Source: Fibrobacterota bacterium (GTDB lineage: Bacteria > Fibrobacterota > Fibrobacteria > UBA11236). From it: a DNA stretch of 64,000 nt. The notes under the pieces were generated by a model that searched no databases, was not told the DNA's origin, and saw only the letters and a program-made list of their open reading frames with translations. The stretch is taken from NCBI GenBank assembly GCA_019509785.1, contig JAEKLQ010000025.1:62001-126000 (forward strand), given 5' to 3'. This document shows positions 42,981 to 52,437 of this stretch, piece after piece (the stretch's first letter is position 1; the number at the start of each line of letters is the position of its first letter). The translations under genes and the position numbers were made by a program.

Positions 42981-44873
42981 GTGCAGGCCATACCCTACCC
43001 GAAGGCGCTCCCGTTTTGCCTGAGCCTATGCATTGCCGCTCTCGCGGACGCGAAACCCGCGCCCGCTCCGGCTTCGCAATCGGCCAGCGCGGCCAATGCG
43101 GCCTCCGCGTCCGGCGACAGGGCCGCGGCCGCGGCTCTCAAGCGCGCCGAAGCCGCCTACCAGTCCGGCCAGCTTAAAGAGGCCGATGCGCAACTCAACC
43201 GGCTGCTGAAGCAATACCCGAAATCGCCGGCCGCCGAAGAAGCCTACGTCATCTTGACCGACATCGCCTTGCGCCAAGGGAAAGGCGAAGCCGCCTTGGC
43301 CCAGGTCGCCCGCTTCCATCGCACGTACGGGACCTCCGCCTACGGGGCCCGCATGGCTTACTACCAGGGCCAAGCGGAACTGCGCGTGGGCAAGAACGCG
43401 GAAGCGGCGCGCGCTTTCGCGGCGGCCGCGGTGGCCGCCCCCAATGCCGCCCTCTACGCCAACGCCTCCAAGGGCCTTTGGGCCATCGTGGAAGGCGGAG
43501 GGCTGCTCACCGAAGAAGCCGAAGGCGTGCTGGAAGCGGCGGAACGCGATCCGGCCTTGCGCGCGGGCCTGTTGGAGCGCCTGGGCGACCAGTACCTGCG
43601 CGAGGGCCGCTACACCGCCGCCCGCTCCGCCTTCCAGGATTGGCTGGATCGTTATGGCAAAGGGGACGGGGCGGGTCGCGTGAAGGAAAAGCTGCGCCAG
43701 GCGGCGGAAGCGCCCGTGCAGAACCGCACCATCCTCTTGATGGCCCCCATGACGGGCGAGTTCTCCGACATCGGCAAGGCCATGAAGGAAGGCGCGCAGC
43801 TCGCCGTCGACGACAACAACGCCAAAGGCGCGGGCCGCATCGAGGTCCGCATCCTGGACGATCAAGGCAATCTCATCACCGGCATCCACCGTTTGCGGAA
43901 GGTCATGCGCGACGAGCCCATCGACGCCGTGCTGGGCCCGGCCATGAGCGACGTCAGCGCCGGCGTCGCCATCGACCTTTCCGCCCGCAAGAGCCCGGTC
44001 CCCATGGTCACCCCCACCGCCACCACCCATGGCATCGCGGCCTTGGGGGACGGCATCTTCCAGCTCAACGTCACCACGGGAACCCTGGGGCAACGCATCG
44101 CGCTCTATGCCTCCGGCTGCCTGAAGCTGAAGGACTTCGCCATCGTGGCTCCCGAGAGCGAGTACGGCTACCAATTGGCCGACGCCTTCCAGAAGACCGT
44201 GGAGCGCAAGGGGGGCAGCGTGGTCTCCGTGCAGTATTTCCAGCCGGGAGCGCAGGATCTGGCCCCGCAGTTCGAGGAGATCCGCAAGGTGGCGGGCAAG
44301 ATGTACATCGAGAAGCTGAAGGCGGACGGCGTACCCGCTTCTGAGCTCGATTACAAGGCCCAGCAGAAAATCATGAGCGATTCCGTGCTGCCCCTGGACG
44401 GCGTATTCCTGGCGGCCACCAACGGCGAAGAGGCTTATACCCTCGCCTCGCAGGCGGCCTTCAACAAGATCCGCGCGCAATTCCTGGGCTCGTCGGGCTG
44501 GAACGATCGGGCCATGCTGCGGCGCAGCAGCACCGTCGCCGTGCAAGGCGCGTACTTCAGCGTGGACTTCCAGGAGAATTCCAAGACCGACGTTTACCTC
44601 GCGTTCTCGCGGGCCTACAACGCCAAATGGAAGCGCAACCCGGACAAGGTGGCCGCCCTGGCTTACGACGCGGCCCGCTTCCTCCTGCAAGGCTTGTCGA
44701 CCGCGCCTTCCCAGGACCAGATCATCCCCAGCCTGAAGGCCATCAAGAGCTTCAACGGGGTGCTGGGGCGCATCGTCTTCGACGAGAAGTACGGGGCGAA
44801 TACCAACGCCGCCATCTATCGGGTGGAGAAAAAGGGCTTCAAGGAAGCGGAGACCTGCCCCGAGGCGGAATGA
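42981..44873 (+). CDS. TPR plus periplasmic-binding-protein fold, LpoA/LivJ-like
   Basis: From GTG 42981 (GGAAAGG upstream) the 630-residue protein has a signal peptide ending AALA-DAK. TPR-type repeats occupy about 45-235 (AAAALKRAEAAYQSGQLKEA). A type I periplasmic-binding domain follows from about 250: TILLMAPMTGEFSDIGKAMK then EGAQLAVDD, and VLGPAMSDVSAGVAIDL. This combination is the layout of LpoA-like activators of penicillin-binding proteins and of leucine-binding proteins. It could activate peptidoglycan synthesis or bind a small solute. A longer N-terminal extension from 42894 lacks coding character. Confidence 0.8.
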   Translation: MQAIPYPKALPFCLSLCIAALADAKPAPAPASQSASAANAASASGDRAAAAALKRAEAAYQSGQLKEADAQLNRLLKQYPKSPAAEEAYVILTDIALRQGKGEAALAQVARFHRTYGTSAYGARMAYYQGQAELRVGKNAEAARAFAAAAVAAPNAALYANASKGLWAIVEGGGLLTEEAEGVLEAAERDPALRAGLLERLGDQYLREGRYTAARSAFQDWLDRYGKGDGAGRVKEKLRQAAEAPVQNRTILLMAPMTGEFSDIGKAMKEGAQLAVDDNNAKGAGRIEVRILDDQGNLITGIHRLRKVMRDEPIDAVLGPAMSDVSAGVAIDLSARKSPVPMVTPTATTHGIAALGDGIFQLNVTTGTLGQRIALYASGCLKLKDFAIVAPESEYGYQLADAFQKTVERKGGSVVSVQYFQPGAQDLAPQFEEIRKVAGKMYIEKLKADGVPASELDYKAQQKIMSDSVLPLDGVFLAATNGEEAYTLASQAAFNKIRAQFLGSSGWNDRAMLRRSSTVAVQGAYFSVDFQENSKTDVYLAFSRAYNAKWKRNPDKVAALAYDAARFLLQGLSTAPSQDQIIPSLKAIKSFNGVLGRIVFDEKYGANTNAAIYRVEKKGFKEAETCPEAE

Positions 44874-44913
44874 CACTGGCCCTGGGGCGGAATGGCGCCT
44901 GCCCCCGGGCGGC

Positions 44914-45936
44914 CTAACCCTGCCGCTTCTCGCTTTCAGGTAACGGGCGCGTTACCTCGGCGGTTTCCTTCTGGGCCGCGGGGCCCTTGAAGAGGCGCCG
45001 GAAGAAGGCCACCACAGCCAACAGACCGATCACGATGAATTTCTTGGCCGCCAACAGCCCGATCAGAAGCAATTTGAAGAAACCGACCTTGGCCAGCACG
45101 CCGCCGGCGACCAGGGCCGCGATGCCGTAGGTGGCCACCTTGTCGATCTTGGGATCGAACTCGCTGTAGCGGTTCCCGGGATCGAACTCCACGGCCGCCA
45201 GCACCGGCGGCATACCCGCCTTCACCGTCGCCAGCTCCCGCATGGTCGCCACCGCGGTCAGGATCAGGACCCCGCGGCGGCCCAGGATGCGGATATCGTA
45301 ATTGAGGGAGTTGTGGTCGCTTCCCTCCGCGCGCAGCTCCTTGGCCCAATGCAGCTTATGCGCGGCCTTATCGTAATACGGCTTCTCGGCCCATCCCAGC
45401 AGGTGCATGGCCGAGTATCCCTGCTTGACGCGCTCCTTGTTATTCTCCTCGGTGGATTTCTTCATGGTCTTGAGCAGATCTTCGTAATCGATCTTCTCCG
45501 CATCATCGTCCTTCACGTAGCCTTCCGCTTCGGACTGGATGATGACCGCCCATGAGCCTTCGCCTAAGGGCTCCTGGCCCGGAGCCCATATCATCCCCAG
45601 GGTATGGATGTCGGGCGGATTGCCCCAGAACGAGGTCAGCACCGTTTGCGACTGCTTGGCATCGAGGTAGCGATACCCTTCCGGAAGCTTGAGGGTGGCC
45701 AGGCCCCCATCGAGCTTGATCTCGCCGGTTCGGTAGCTTAGGCGTTTGTCCATCTCGATTAGGGCCGCCATGGCGCTGTCCGGGGCCGAGCCTTGGCCCC
45801 CTTGGGAAAAGGAACTATCGGCGAGACCGGGAATGGACGGGGCGGGCGACAGCTTGGGGGATGCCGAAGCAGGTAGGCTGGCTAAGGCTAAAGCGAAGGC
45901 GGACGCGAGAACGAAGGGCGCGCGAAATCCTTGCAT
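44914..45936 (-). CDS. DUF2167 membrane protein
   Basis: With the start at 45936 (GGAGG upstream) the protein has 340 residues. It has a signal peptide (MQGFRAPFVLASAFALALAS), then the DUF2167 pattern: GEIKLDGGLATLKLPEGYRY, VLTSFWGNPP, LGMIWAPGQ and WAEKPYYDKAAHKLHWAKEL. Two membrane segments lie at about 265-310. The family is exported and its function is unknown. The gene is divergent from the methyltransferase gene with a 57-base gap. Confidence 0.85.
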   Translation of the reverse strand: MQGFRAPFVLASAFALALASLPASASPKLSPAPSIPGLADSSFSQGGQGSAPDSAMAALIEMDKRLSYRTGEIKLDGGLATLKLPEGYRYLDAKQSQTVLTSFWGNPPDIHTLGMIWAPGQEPLGEGSWAVIIQSEAEGYVKDDDAEKIDYEDLLKTMKKSTEENNKERVKQGYSAMHLLGWAEKPYYDKAAHKLHWAKELRAEGSDHNSLNYDIRILGRRGVLILTAVATMRELATVKAGMPPVLAAVEFDPGNRYSEFDPKIDKVATYGIAALVAGGVLAKVGFFKLLLIGLLAAKKFIVIGLLAVVAFFRRLFKGPAAQKETAEVTRPLPESEKRQG

Positions 45937-45977
45937 GGAACCTCCGGGTTGCGGGTCGCCAGAATGTAGACATTCCT

Positions 45978-45986
45978 TATATCTTG
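45978..45986 (+). promoter_or_regulatory. -10-like box adjacent to the methyltransferase start
   Basis: TATATCTTG, close to TATAAT and to TAnnTTTG, lies seven bases before the ATG at 45994. No ribosome site is present. Confidence 0.4.
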
Positions 45987-45993
45987 TCGCCCC

Positions 45994-47253
45994 ATGTTCC
46001 CAGGCGGAAAAACGACCCCCGGCCCCGGAGAAGTCTTCGAGACGACCATCGAAAAGCTGGTGCCCGGGGGCGATGGCTTGGCCCGCCTGGACGGAAGGGT
46101 GGTTTTCATCCCCTTCACCCTGCCCGGTGAGAAGGTCCGCGCCCGCGTAACCGAAGCGAAAAAGGATTTCCTCCGCGCGATTGCCCTGGAGATCCTCGAA
46201 CCCTCGCCCGATCGCGCGCCGCCGCCCTGCCCCGTGTTCGGCCGTTGCGGCGGCTGCGATTGGCAACATATCGCGCCGCCCGCCCAACTCCGCCAGAAGC
46301 TGGCCCTCGCCGAAGACGCCTTGCGCCGGGTGGGCGGACTCGCGTTCCCCGGGCTTACCATCGAAGGCGGGGAACCTTGGCGTTACCGTAACCGCGTGCA
46401 AATCCATCGCGACGCCTCCGGCACGGCCGGCTTCCTGGCGCGCGCCAGCCATGACTTGGTGCCCATCCGCGATTGCCCCATCTCCCGGCCGGCCTTCGGG
46501 CCCCTCTTCGCGCCCGCCCCCGCGCCGGGAACGGGCGCCCGCCCGTTGGAGACGGGCGCCCGCTTCCCGGCTTCCCGACCCTTCGCCGGTACGCGCCGCT
46601 TCTCAGCCTGGAGCCATCCCCTGCCCGATGGCGACTTCCTCATCAGCGCCGATCCCGCCGCCGCGGGACTGTGCCCGACGGGCGAAGCCGCGGAAATCGC
46701 CGCACCCCTTTTGGGCAAGACCTTGCGCTTCGATTTGCGCTGCTTCTTCCAAAGCAACCTGGAGATGACGGCGCGCCTGGTCCCTTACGCGCTGGAAGGG
46801 CTCTCCGGCCGCCTGGCGCTGGATCTGTATTGCGGCGTGGGCCTGTTCGGGACTTTCCTGGCGGACCGGTTCGAGCAGGTGCTGGCCGTGGAGGAGAATC
46901 CGGCCGCCCTGGAGTACGCGCGACGTAACATCGGAGTTACCCATGGTTTCCTGCGCGGCCGCGTGGAGGAACTGCTCCAGGCCGAACGCGGGCCTTTAGC
47001 CGAAGCGGAACCGGATACCATCGTGGTCGATCCCCCGCGCACCGGGCTCGATCGGGCCGTGGCCGGATTCCTGATCGCCAAACGGCCGGCGCGGCTGGTA
47101 TACGTCTCTTGCGACCCGGTGACCTTGGCGCGCGACTTGAAATCGCTTCTGGCCGCGGGTTTCGCCTTGGAGGATTTGCGCCTGTTCGATTTCTACCCGC
47201 AGACCGCGCACGTGGAAGCGGTCGCGAAGCTGGCTTGGCGCGGGATTTTTTAG
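45994..47253 (+). CDS. RlmD/TrmA-type RNA (uracil-5-)-methyltransferase
   Basis: The 419-residue protein has an N-terminal TRAM domain (FETTIEKLVPGGDGLARLDG). The Fe-S cluster cysteines C79, C85, C88 (CPVFGRCGGC) and C161 are all present. A Rossmann-fold SAM domain follows: LDLYCGVGLFGTFLA, VVDPPRTGLD, and the catalytic-cysteine motif YVSCDP near residue 372. It methylates a uracil in 23S rRNA or tRNA. Presence of the Fe-S cysteines favours the RumA/RlmD branch. The target base cannot be decided. Confidence 0.9.
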   Translation: MFPGGKTTPGPGEVFETTIEKLVPGGDGLARLDGRVVFIPFTLPGEKVRARVTEAKKDFLRAIALEILEPSPDRAPPPCPVFGRCGGCDWQHIAPPAQLRQKLALAEDALRRVGGLAFPGLTIEGGEPWRYRNRVQIHRDASGTAGFLARASHDLVPIRDCPISRPAFGPLFAPAPAPGTGARPLETGARFPASRPFAGTRRFSAWSHPLPDGDFLISADPAAAGLCPTGEAAEIAAPLLGKTLRFDLRCFFQSNLEMTARLVPYALEGLSGRLALDLYCGVGLFGTFLADRFEQVLAVEENPAALEYARRNIGVTHGFLRGRVEELLQAERGPLAEAEPDTIVVDPPRTGLDRAVAGFLIAKRPARLVYVSCDPVTLARDLKSLLAAGFALEDLRLFDFYPQTAHVEAVAKLAWRGIF

Positions 47254-47282
47254 CTTTTCCCCGTCTTCACCGGAGGCTACGC

Positions 47283-47867
47283 ATGCTCCTGACCGTCCTT
47301 TTCTGGGTCCTTCTCGCGCTTATCCTGGTCGTGCTGGGAGCGGGCTTGGCGATGTTCCTGAAGGGACGCGCGGGGGATCGCCAATCCCAGGAGGATTCCT
47401 CCCCGATCTACGCCAGCGGCGTGTATTCCCTCATCCGCCGCTCGCCCCGCAAGGAACTCCAGGAACGCGAACCTCCCTTGGAGGAAGTGCAGGCCGTGCT
47501 GGCCTCGGCGGCGGGGAAAACCGCCAACGGATCGGCGGAGCAGTACCTGGACGAGTGGCGGCGGGTGGCCAATATTAGTATAAGTAACATCGAAAAAGGC
47601 GATAGGGAAGGAATCCAGACTTACAAGTACCAGGTCCCGGCCAAGTGCCAGAGTTCGTGCGCGATGTTCGGAGGCGACGCGTACGTCACCCGCGAGCAGA
47701 TCCACAATCACGTGGCGCTCATCCCGCCGTTCCATCTGGGATGCGGGGTGCAATTGGCGACGAAGGAGGCCTGGAACGCGGCCAACGAGAATGCCGCCTG
47801 GACTCCGATCCTTCCCGTGAACGGTAAGTACCAGACGCCGGATTGGAGAAGCGTTGTCAAGTTATAG
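47283..47867 (+). CDS. Membrane-anchored protein of unknown function
   Basis: The 194-residue protein has one N-terminal membrane segment (about 3-26). A charged soluble domain follows, containing KCQSSCAMFGG and FHLGCGVQ. The three or four Cys suggest a disulfide or metal site. GGAGG precedes the ATG. It overlaps the start of the PorV-like gene by 14 bases, so the two may work together at the envelope. Confidence 0.7.
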   Translation: MLLTVLFWVLLALILVVLGAGLAMFLKGRAGDRQSQEDSSPIYASGVYSLIRRSPRKELQEREPPLEEVQAVLASAAGKTANGSAEQYLDEWRRVANISISNIEKGDREGIQTYKYQVPAKCQSSCAMFGGDAYVTREQIHNHVALIPPFHLGCGVQLATKEAWNAANENAAWTPILPVNGKYQTPDWRSVVKL

Positions 47868-50463
47868 AGTCCCCCGCTCCCGCCTAGCCTATGGATTGCT
47901 CGCTTCCCTCCTTCTCCTGCCCGCGGCCGGGGCGAAGGCCCAGGGCGGATCGGCCGTCATCACCCTGGTGATGCCCGTGGGCGCGCGCCAGTTGGGAATG
48001 GGCGAAACCGGCGTGGCCATGGCCGACGACGTATTCGCGACCTTCTGGAATCCGGCCGGCATGGCCTTCGGCCCCCTCTCCAACGAATGGGAACTGGTTT
48101 ATCCGAAGACCGATATGCGCGAATTCACGGTGCTGGCCACCAAGCCGCGTTCGGGATTCCTGCTTCACTCGACCGTATGGGCCGGGGCCAAGAAAAGCCT
48201 TTCGCTCTACAACGGCAAGGTGTGGCGCGTCGACCATGAGTACGTCATGGAGCAGGGCGATCAAATCGAGAAAATCGTGCGCCGCTACGCGGGCACGGGC
48301 GACAACCTGGACAGCCTGGTCAAGCGCGTAAAGGCCTATAACGGGCTCAAGTCCGCCAAGGACGAAGAAGATCTGATCAGCCTTAAGCTGCCTTACAACC
48401 TGCTCTTTCCCGACGAACCCGTAACGGCTTTGGCGCTGGACAATACCGATCGCCTGTGGGTGGGAACGACCGGCGGGCTGTACCGCTTCGACGGGTCGGG
48501 CTGGAAATCCTTCGATAAGGAGCCGGGCTTCACCTACCTGGGGAACGACTCTTCCCTGGTGAAGGGCGCCGACGCCAACTCGCCCGAAGTCGCCGCCGCG
48601 CTCGCCGCCTTGGACACCGCCCGTTTCCGTAAGCTGGCCGATTCCCTGGCCACCACCCGCAAGCCCGTCGCCGTCACGGACACCGCCAAGGCGAAGCTCG
48701 ACACGGCTAAGATCAAGGTCTCGACCGCCGATAGCCTCAAGACCCGGCGCGTCGACGATTCCGTGGCCCGGGCTTCCATCGCCCGCAACGTCTATGACTC
48801 CCTATACCGCGAAGCCAAACAGGAAATCCTCGACGAAGCCGCCGCCCGCGCCGATTCGCTCGCTTCCAAGGCCAAGGCGGAGGCTTCCGCCAAGGGCGAC
48901 TCCGCCTCGCCGTTCCGCAAGCTGGGAGTGACCTCCCTGACGGTGAAGGGCGCCAGCGTGTGGATCGGCACCACCGACGGCCTCTATGAGTACAAGAAGA
49001 CCGCCGTTACCCGCCGCGGCCAGAACCTGCTGCCGAGCCAGTACATCACCGGCATCGCCGCCAACGAGAATTTGGACGAGATCTACGTCTCCCTCAAGGA
49101 CGCCGGCATCGCCCGCTACATTCCCGCCAAATCGGCGGGCGCGGCCGCCAAATGGAAGCTCTTCAACGTGGCCGACGGCCTGGTGGATTCCTCCGCGCAT
49201 CAGATCCTGCTGGACAAGGACGGGCACGTATGGGCCGCCCATGCCCACGGCATCAGCCACTACACCGCCTTGCGGGTATGGGAGAAAATCCACTTCAAGA
49301 AGCAGGAGCTGCGTTCCATCGCCCTCGACGAGGACGGCCATATCTGGATCGCCACCAACGAAGGCGCGTGGAAATACACGCCCAAGCACACGAACGCCCA
49401 AGGCCGTCTGGAGGAGAAGAAGGAGGCCAACGGGGCCGCTCCCAAGCAGGATCTCCGCGCCGACTGGGTGCATTTCCATACCGGCAACGGCCTCACCGAC
49501 AAGGACGTCTACGACGTGAAGGCGCAGGGCCCGGACGTCTGGTTCGTTACCGGAGCGGGCATCGAGCGGTATAACAGCGCCAAGTCCCAGGTGGGCTTCT
49601 TTTACGAAAGCCTGCTGCCGGTGCTGAACTTGCCGGATCTGTACCATGCCTTCATGGCCGCCACCTTCCCGGTGGAAGAATGGGGCACCGTAGGCGGCTT
49701 CATCAACTACGTCTCCTTCGGGAAGAATACCCAGACCAACGCGGACGCCACCGAAGGCCGCACCTTCGACTCTTATGAGCTCGTGGGGGCCCTGAGCTAC
49801 GGCACCAAGCTGTCGAAAAACCTGGGGCTGGGCCTCAACGCGAAGTTCATCTATTCCGCGCTGGCGCAGGGGGTGACCTCCTCGGGCGAACGCACCGACG
49901 GCATCGCCATCAGTTACGCCGTGGACGCGGGCCTATTGTGGAAGAACATCCTGGTGAAAGGCCTTTCCGCGGCCCTGGTGCTGCAGAATATGGGCCCCGC
50001 GGTGTTCTACGTGGACCAGGCCCAGGCCGATCCCATCCCCTTTACCTGGAAGGTGGGCCTCGCCTACGAACTGCTGCATCTGCCCAATCACCGCATCACC
50101 GTCGCCGCCGACGCCAACCGCGAGGCGGTCTACCGCGAGGGCAACGACGCCTCGCCCGTCTACATCGGGGCCTGGAAGGATCTCGTATACCCTTACCAGG
50201 ACAAGGATCATTCGGCCACCTCGGTCTTCCGCGAGAACATCCGCCAGACGGTATACAATACCGGCGTCGAATACGTGATCGCCAACGTGGTGGCCCTGCG
50301 CAGCGGCTACCTGTACGATTTCCGCGGGCAGCGTTACGAGTTGGACATGGGCGCGGGCTTCATGATCTCGGACATCCTGCAGGTGGATGGGACCTTCATC
50401 AAGTCCTTCGATAACGGCATCCGCAACAACCAGAAGCGCTTCAGCATGCTGCTGCGCTTCTGA
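47854..50463 (+). CDS. PorV/PorQ-family barrel with inserted beta-propeller
   Basis: The 869-residue protein starts at TTG with a signal peptide ending GAKAQ. Residues 30-110 carry the PorV/PorQ opening: PVGARQLGMGETGVAMADDV and FATFWNPAGMAF. From about 188 to 580 several two-component-propeller repeats appear (DNTDRLWVGTTGGLYRFDG, ALDEDGHIWIATNEGAWKY, VWFVTGAGIERYN), interrupted by an Ala-rich helical stretch (about 245-345). The barrel resumes near 585 and ends RNNQKRFSMLLRF with a terminal Phe. PorV shuttles cargo in type IX secretion; an inserted periplasmic or surface propeller could be a cargo- or ligand-binding platform. This domain order is unfamiliar to me. Confidence 0.8.
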   Translation: MSSYRVPRSRLAYGLLASLLLLPAAGAKAQGGSAVITLVMPVGARQLGMGETGVAMADDVFATFWNPAGMAFGPLSNEWELVYPKTDMREFTVLATKPRSGFLLHSTVWAGAKKSLSLYNGKVWRVDHEYVMEQGDQIEKIVRRYAGTGDNLDSLVKRVKAYNGLKSAKDEEDLISLKLPYNLLFPDEPVTALALDNTDRLWVGTTGGLYRFDGSGWKSFDKEPGFTYLGNDSSLVKGADANSPEVAAALAALDTARFRKLADSLATTRKPVAVTDTAKAKLDTAKIKVSTADSLKTRRVDDSVARASIARNVYDSLYREAKQEILDEAAARADSLASKAKAEASAKGDSASPFRKLGVTSLTVKGASVWIGTTDGLYEYKKTAVTRRGQNLLPSQYITGIAANENLDEIYVSLKDAGIARYIPAKSAGAAAKWKLFNVADGLVDSSAHQILLDKDGHVWAAHAHGISHYTALRVWEKIHFKKQELRSIALDEDGHIWIATNEGAWKYTPKHTNAQGRLEEKKEANGAAPKQDLRADWVHFHTGNGLTDKDVYDVKAQGPDVWFVTGAGIERYNSAKSQVGFFYESLLPVLNLPDLYHAFMAATFPVEEWGTVGGFINYVSFGKNTQTNADATEGRTFDSYELVGALSYGTKLSKNLGLGLNAKFIYSALAQGVTSSGERTDGIAISYAVDAGLLWKNILVKGLSAALVLQNMGPAVFYVDQAQADPIPFTWKVGLAYELLHLPNHRITVAADANREAVYREGNDASPVYIGAWKDLVYPYQDKDHSATSVFRENIRQTVYNTGVEYVIANVVALRSGYLYDFRGQRYELDMGAGFMISDILQVDGTFIKSFDNGIRNNQKRFSMLLRF

Positions 50464-50520
50464 GCCCCTCCCTTTACCGCATTCTCCAACGCATCGGCGG
50501 CCGGAACCCCGGACGCCGCT

Positions 50521-51132
50521 TCAAGCCCGCATCAGCCGCGAAAACGTAATCGTGAAATCGGTCCGGATACGGTTCGGGAAATCCGAAGGGGGAGCTTCGG
50601 AGCAACGCACCCCGCGCAGGTGGCGCCAATGCGCCCCCAGCCCGGGCTTTACCGATGCGACGTCGAAATCCGAACTGTCGAAATCCATGTCGACGCAGGC
50701 CCGAATGATCAAATCGTCGCCCTCTTTCGTGAAGCATTCATTGGTCTGCCGGAATCCGCCCACGGTCGAATCGCAGGATCGCCGCGGTTGCAGGTTGATG
50801 AAGCCGCTGTCCGGGCGGCCCAACTTGCCGGACACCACCGTGTCCCTTTGCTTATCGAAGTAGATATACCGGTACCGGGCGGTGAAACTCTCCCCGGCTA
50901 GTTGAAAGGTCATCGAGGGCCAAAGGGTATCATCGATGTCGATCCGGTAGTTGGCGATGAGATCGGCGGGCGAGGCGAAGGAATCGACGGCAACGTTGTT
51001 ACGGTAAACCACGCTCCATCCCGTGATCATGGGATCGGCGTAAGCGGCGTCGTCGGGCCCCAGATCCGGACCGAGGCCGCAACCTGCCGCCAATAGGGCC
51101 ATGGGTAGAATTCGCTTAAGCATGGGAATCAT
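50521..51132 (-). CDS. Lipoprotein, unknown function
   Basis: The 203-residue protein has a lipobox LAAGC (Cys18, or Cys15 if translation begins at the ATG at 51123). The mature part is Asp-rich and beta-like (VSGKLGRPDSGFINLQPRRS, then FTKEGDDLIIRACVDMDFDS). It may be related in style to the lipoprotein at 52438-53223. No family is recognised. It follows the patatin gene by nine bases on the same strand. Confidence 0.7.
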   Translation of the reverse strand: MIPMLKRILPMALLAAGCGLGPDLGPDDAAYADPMITGWSVVYRNNVAVDSFASPADLIANYRIDIDDTLWPSMTFQLAGESFTARYRYIYFDKQRDTVVSGKLGRPDSGFINLQPRRSCDSTVGGFRQTNECFTKEGDDLIIRACVDMDFDSSDFDVASVKPGLGAHWRHLRGVRCSEAPPSDFPNRIRTDFTITFSRLMRA

Positions 51133-51141
51133 CCCCGAACC

Positions 51142-52404
51142 TCAATTCTCCATCAGTTTATTCCAGGCCGCCTTCCCCTCGCCGAACGTCCCATGGCCGA
51201 TACGCGCGTTGAAATCCGCGTCGCTGCGGATCCCCTGGTTGGGCACGATATCCTGCAGCCACAGTTCGGCCAATTTCTCGAGTAGATCCACCTGCTCCTG
51301 CTTCACCGCGTCGATATCCATCTTCGTCAAGGCTTCGAATTCGTCGATGGACAGGGGCGGATTCTCCTTGCGCCAGCCCGGAAGCGACCAGCCTCCCGTG
51401 GCCTTATCGAGAACGGGACGGACGACGGGGCTTAGGCGCACGATGCATCCGTTCGCGATGACCTGATCTTCCCGGGTCGGCAAGGGTTGCCCTAAGGCCA
51501 CGTGGGCGGTGAAGGAAGCGGAATCGGGAGGATCGTCGATAATGCTTTGCGCCAATTCGATCAGGTCGTTGATAAGGCCGGTGGTCTCCTGGTGTCGGAT
51601 CAATTCCGGGTATTGGGGAAGGCGATGATCCCCCAGCGGCAACGATACCTGGCCGGTCCCCAGGCTGAGCGCCTGGATGGACTGCGGGCCGCCCTGGTAC
51701 CAATCGGGATTCGACAGCACCTCGGTCACGGCAGCCAATAGGGGATTGTTGTAACCGCCGATGGCGCCGTCCCAGAACCGGCGGTTCGCGTACGAAGGGC
51801 TGGCCGGAAGGACCGCGGGCGTATCGAAGTAATTGACGGGCGCGTTGCTGGAAGCATGCACGGCTTCGGCCAGGAGCGGAGGCTTGCATGTGTCGAAGTT
51901 GGCCGCCAGGCTCTTGATGTCGGAGCGGAAGAAGACCGCCTTTTTACGATCGTAGTCGAACGCGGTGATCATGAGCCGAAGCTTGTTCTCGCCGCTCCCG
52001 GGCCAGGCTTGCGCGGAGACTTGGTCCAAGGACGTCCCGCCGAATCCGGCGAAGACCTTGCGGAGGCCGCTGTACTTGCGGCCGGCGGAATAGCGCGGGC
52101 CCATGCGCAAGGCGGTCTCCAATGCCTTGTCCACGAAATGATCCAGCCAGCCGACCTCGTAGAAGATGCTTTGCCGCGTCCCCTCATCCTTGAAGAGGCC
52201 GATGATTTGCGCCGGGGTCATGTTCTCGATCAGGCCGCCCAGCACGATGGCCCCGCCCGAAGTGGCGGCCGCGAAATCGAAATTGGAGAGGATGTCCCGG
52301 CCGGGGATGTCGCCGAAAAGCTTCTGCAAGGCCTTGGCCTGGATCATCGCCCAGCTTCCGCCACCGTCTAAGGAAAGGATCCGGAATTTTTTCCCTATGG
52401 GCAT
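51142..52404 (-). CDS. Patatin-like phospholipase
   Basis: The 420-residue protein has the patatin elements: LDGGGSWAM oxyanion loop (11-20), nucleophile S49 in AATSGGAIV, and catalytic D212 in FWDGAIGG. The oxyanion motif lacks the usual Arg-Gly, and the first Gly of G-x-S-x-G is Ala, so activity may be altered. There is no signal peptide, so it is cytosolic. AAGGAGG precedes the start. It forms a unit with the downstream lipoprotein gene. No cyclase or other defence gene is adjacent. Confidence 0.85.
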   Translation of the reverse strand: MPIGKKFRILSLDGGGSWAMIQAKALQKLFGDIPGRDILSNFDFAAATSGGAIVLGGLIENMTPAQIIGLFKDEGTRQSIFYEVGWLDHFVDKALETALRMGPRYSAGRKYSGLRKVFAGFGGTSLDQVSAQAWPGSGENKLRLMITAFDYDRKKAVFFRSDIKSLAANFDTCKPPLLAEAVHASSNAPVNYFDTPAVLPASPSYANRRFWDGAIGGYNNPLLAAVTEVLSNPDWYQGGPQSIQALSLGTGQVSLPLGDHRLPQYPELIRHQETTGLINDLIELAQSIIDDPPDSASFTAHVALGQPLPTREDQVIANGCIVRLSPVVRPVLDKATGGWSLPGWRKENPPLSIDEFEALTKMDIDAVKQEQVDLLEKLAELWLQDIVPNQGIRSDADFNARIGHGTFGEGKAAWNKLMEN

Positions 52405-52437
52405 GCTCGCCTCCTTGGTCGCTTGACCGGAAGGAAT

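Noticed and set aside
43026-44876. A 616-codon open frame antisense to the TPR/periplasmic-binding protein gene
   Set aside because: It is a product of high GC third positions. The sense frame has clear domain motifs, while the antisense translation is low-complexity His/Gly/Arg-rich sequence. The same applies to many long antisense frames in the window.
51142-52404. Patatin phospholipase as a CBASS-type defence effector, with the nucleotidyltransferase at 22365 as its cyclase
   Set aside because: The two genes are 29 kb apart and neither has neighbouring defence genes. The nucleotidyltransferase resembles the MNT/DUF4037 type, not CD-NTases.
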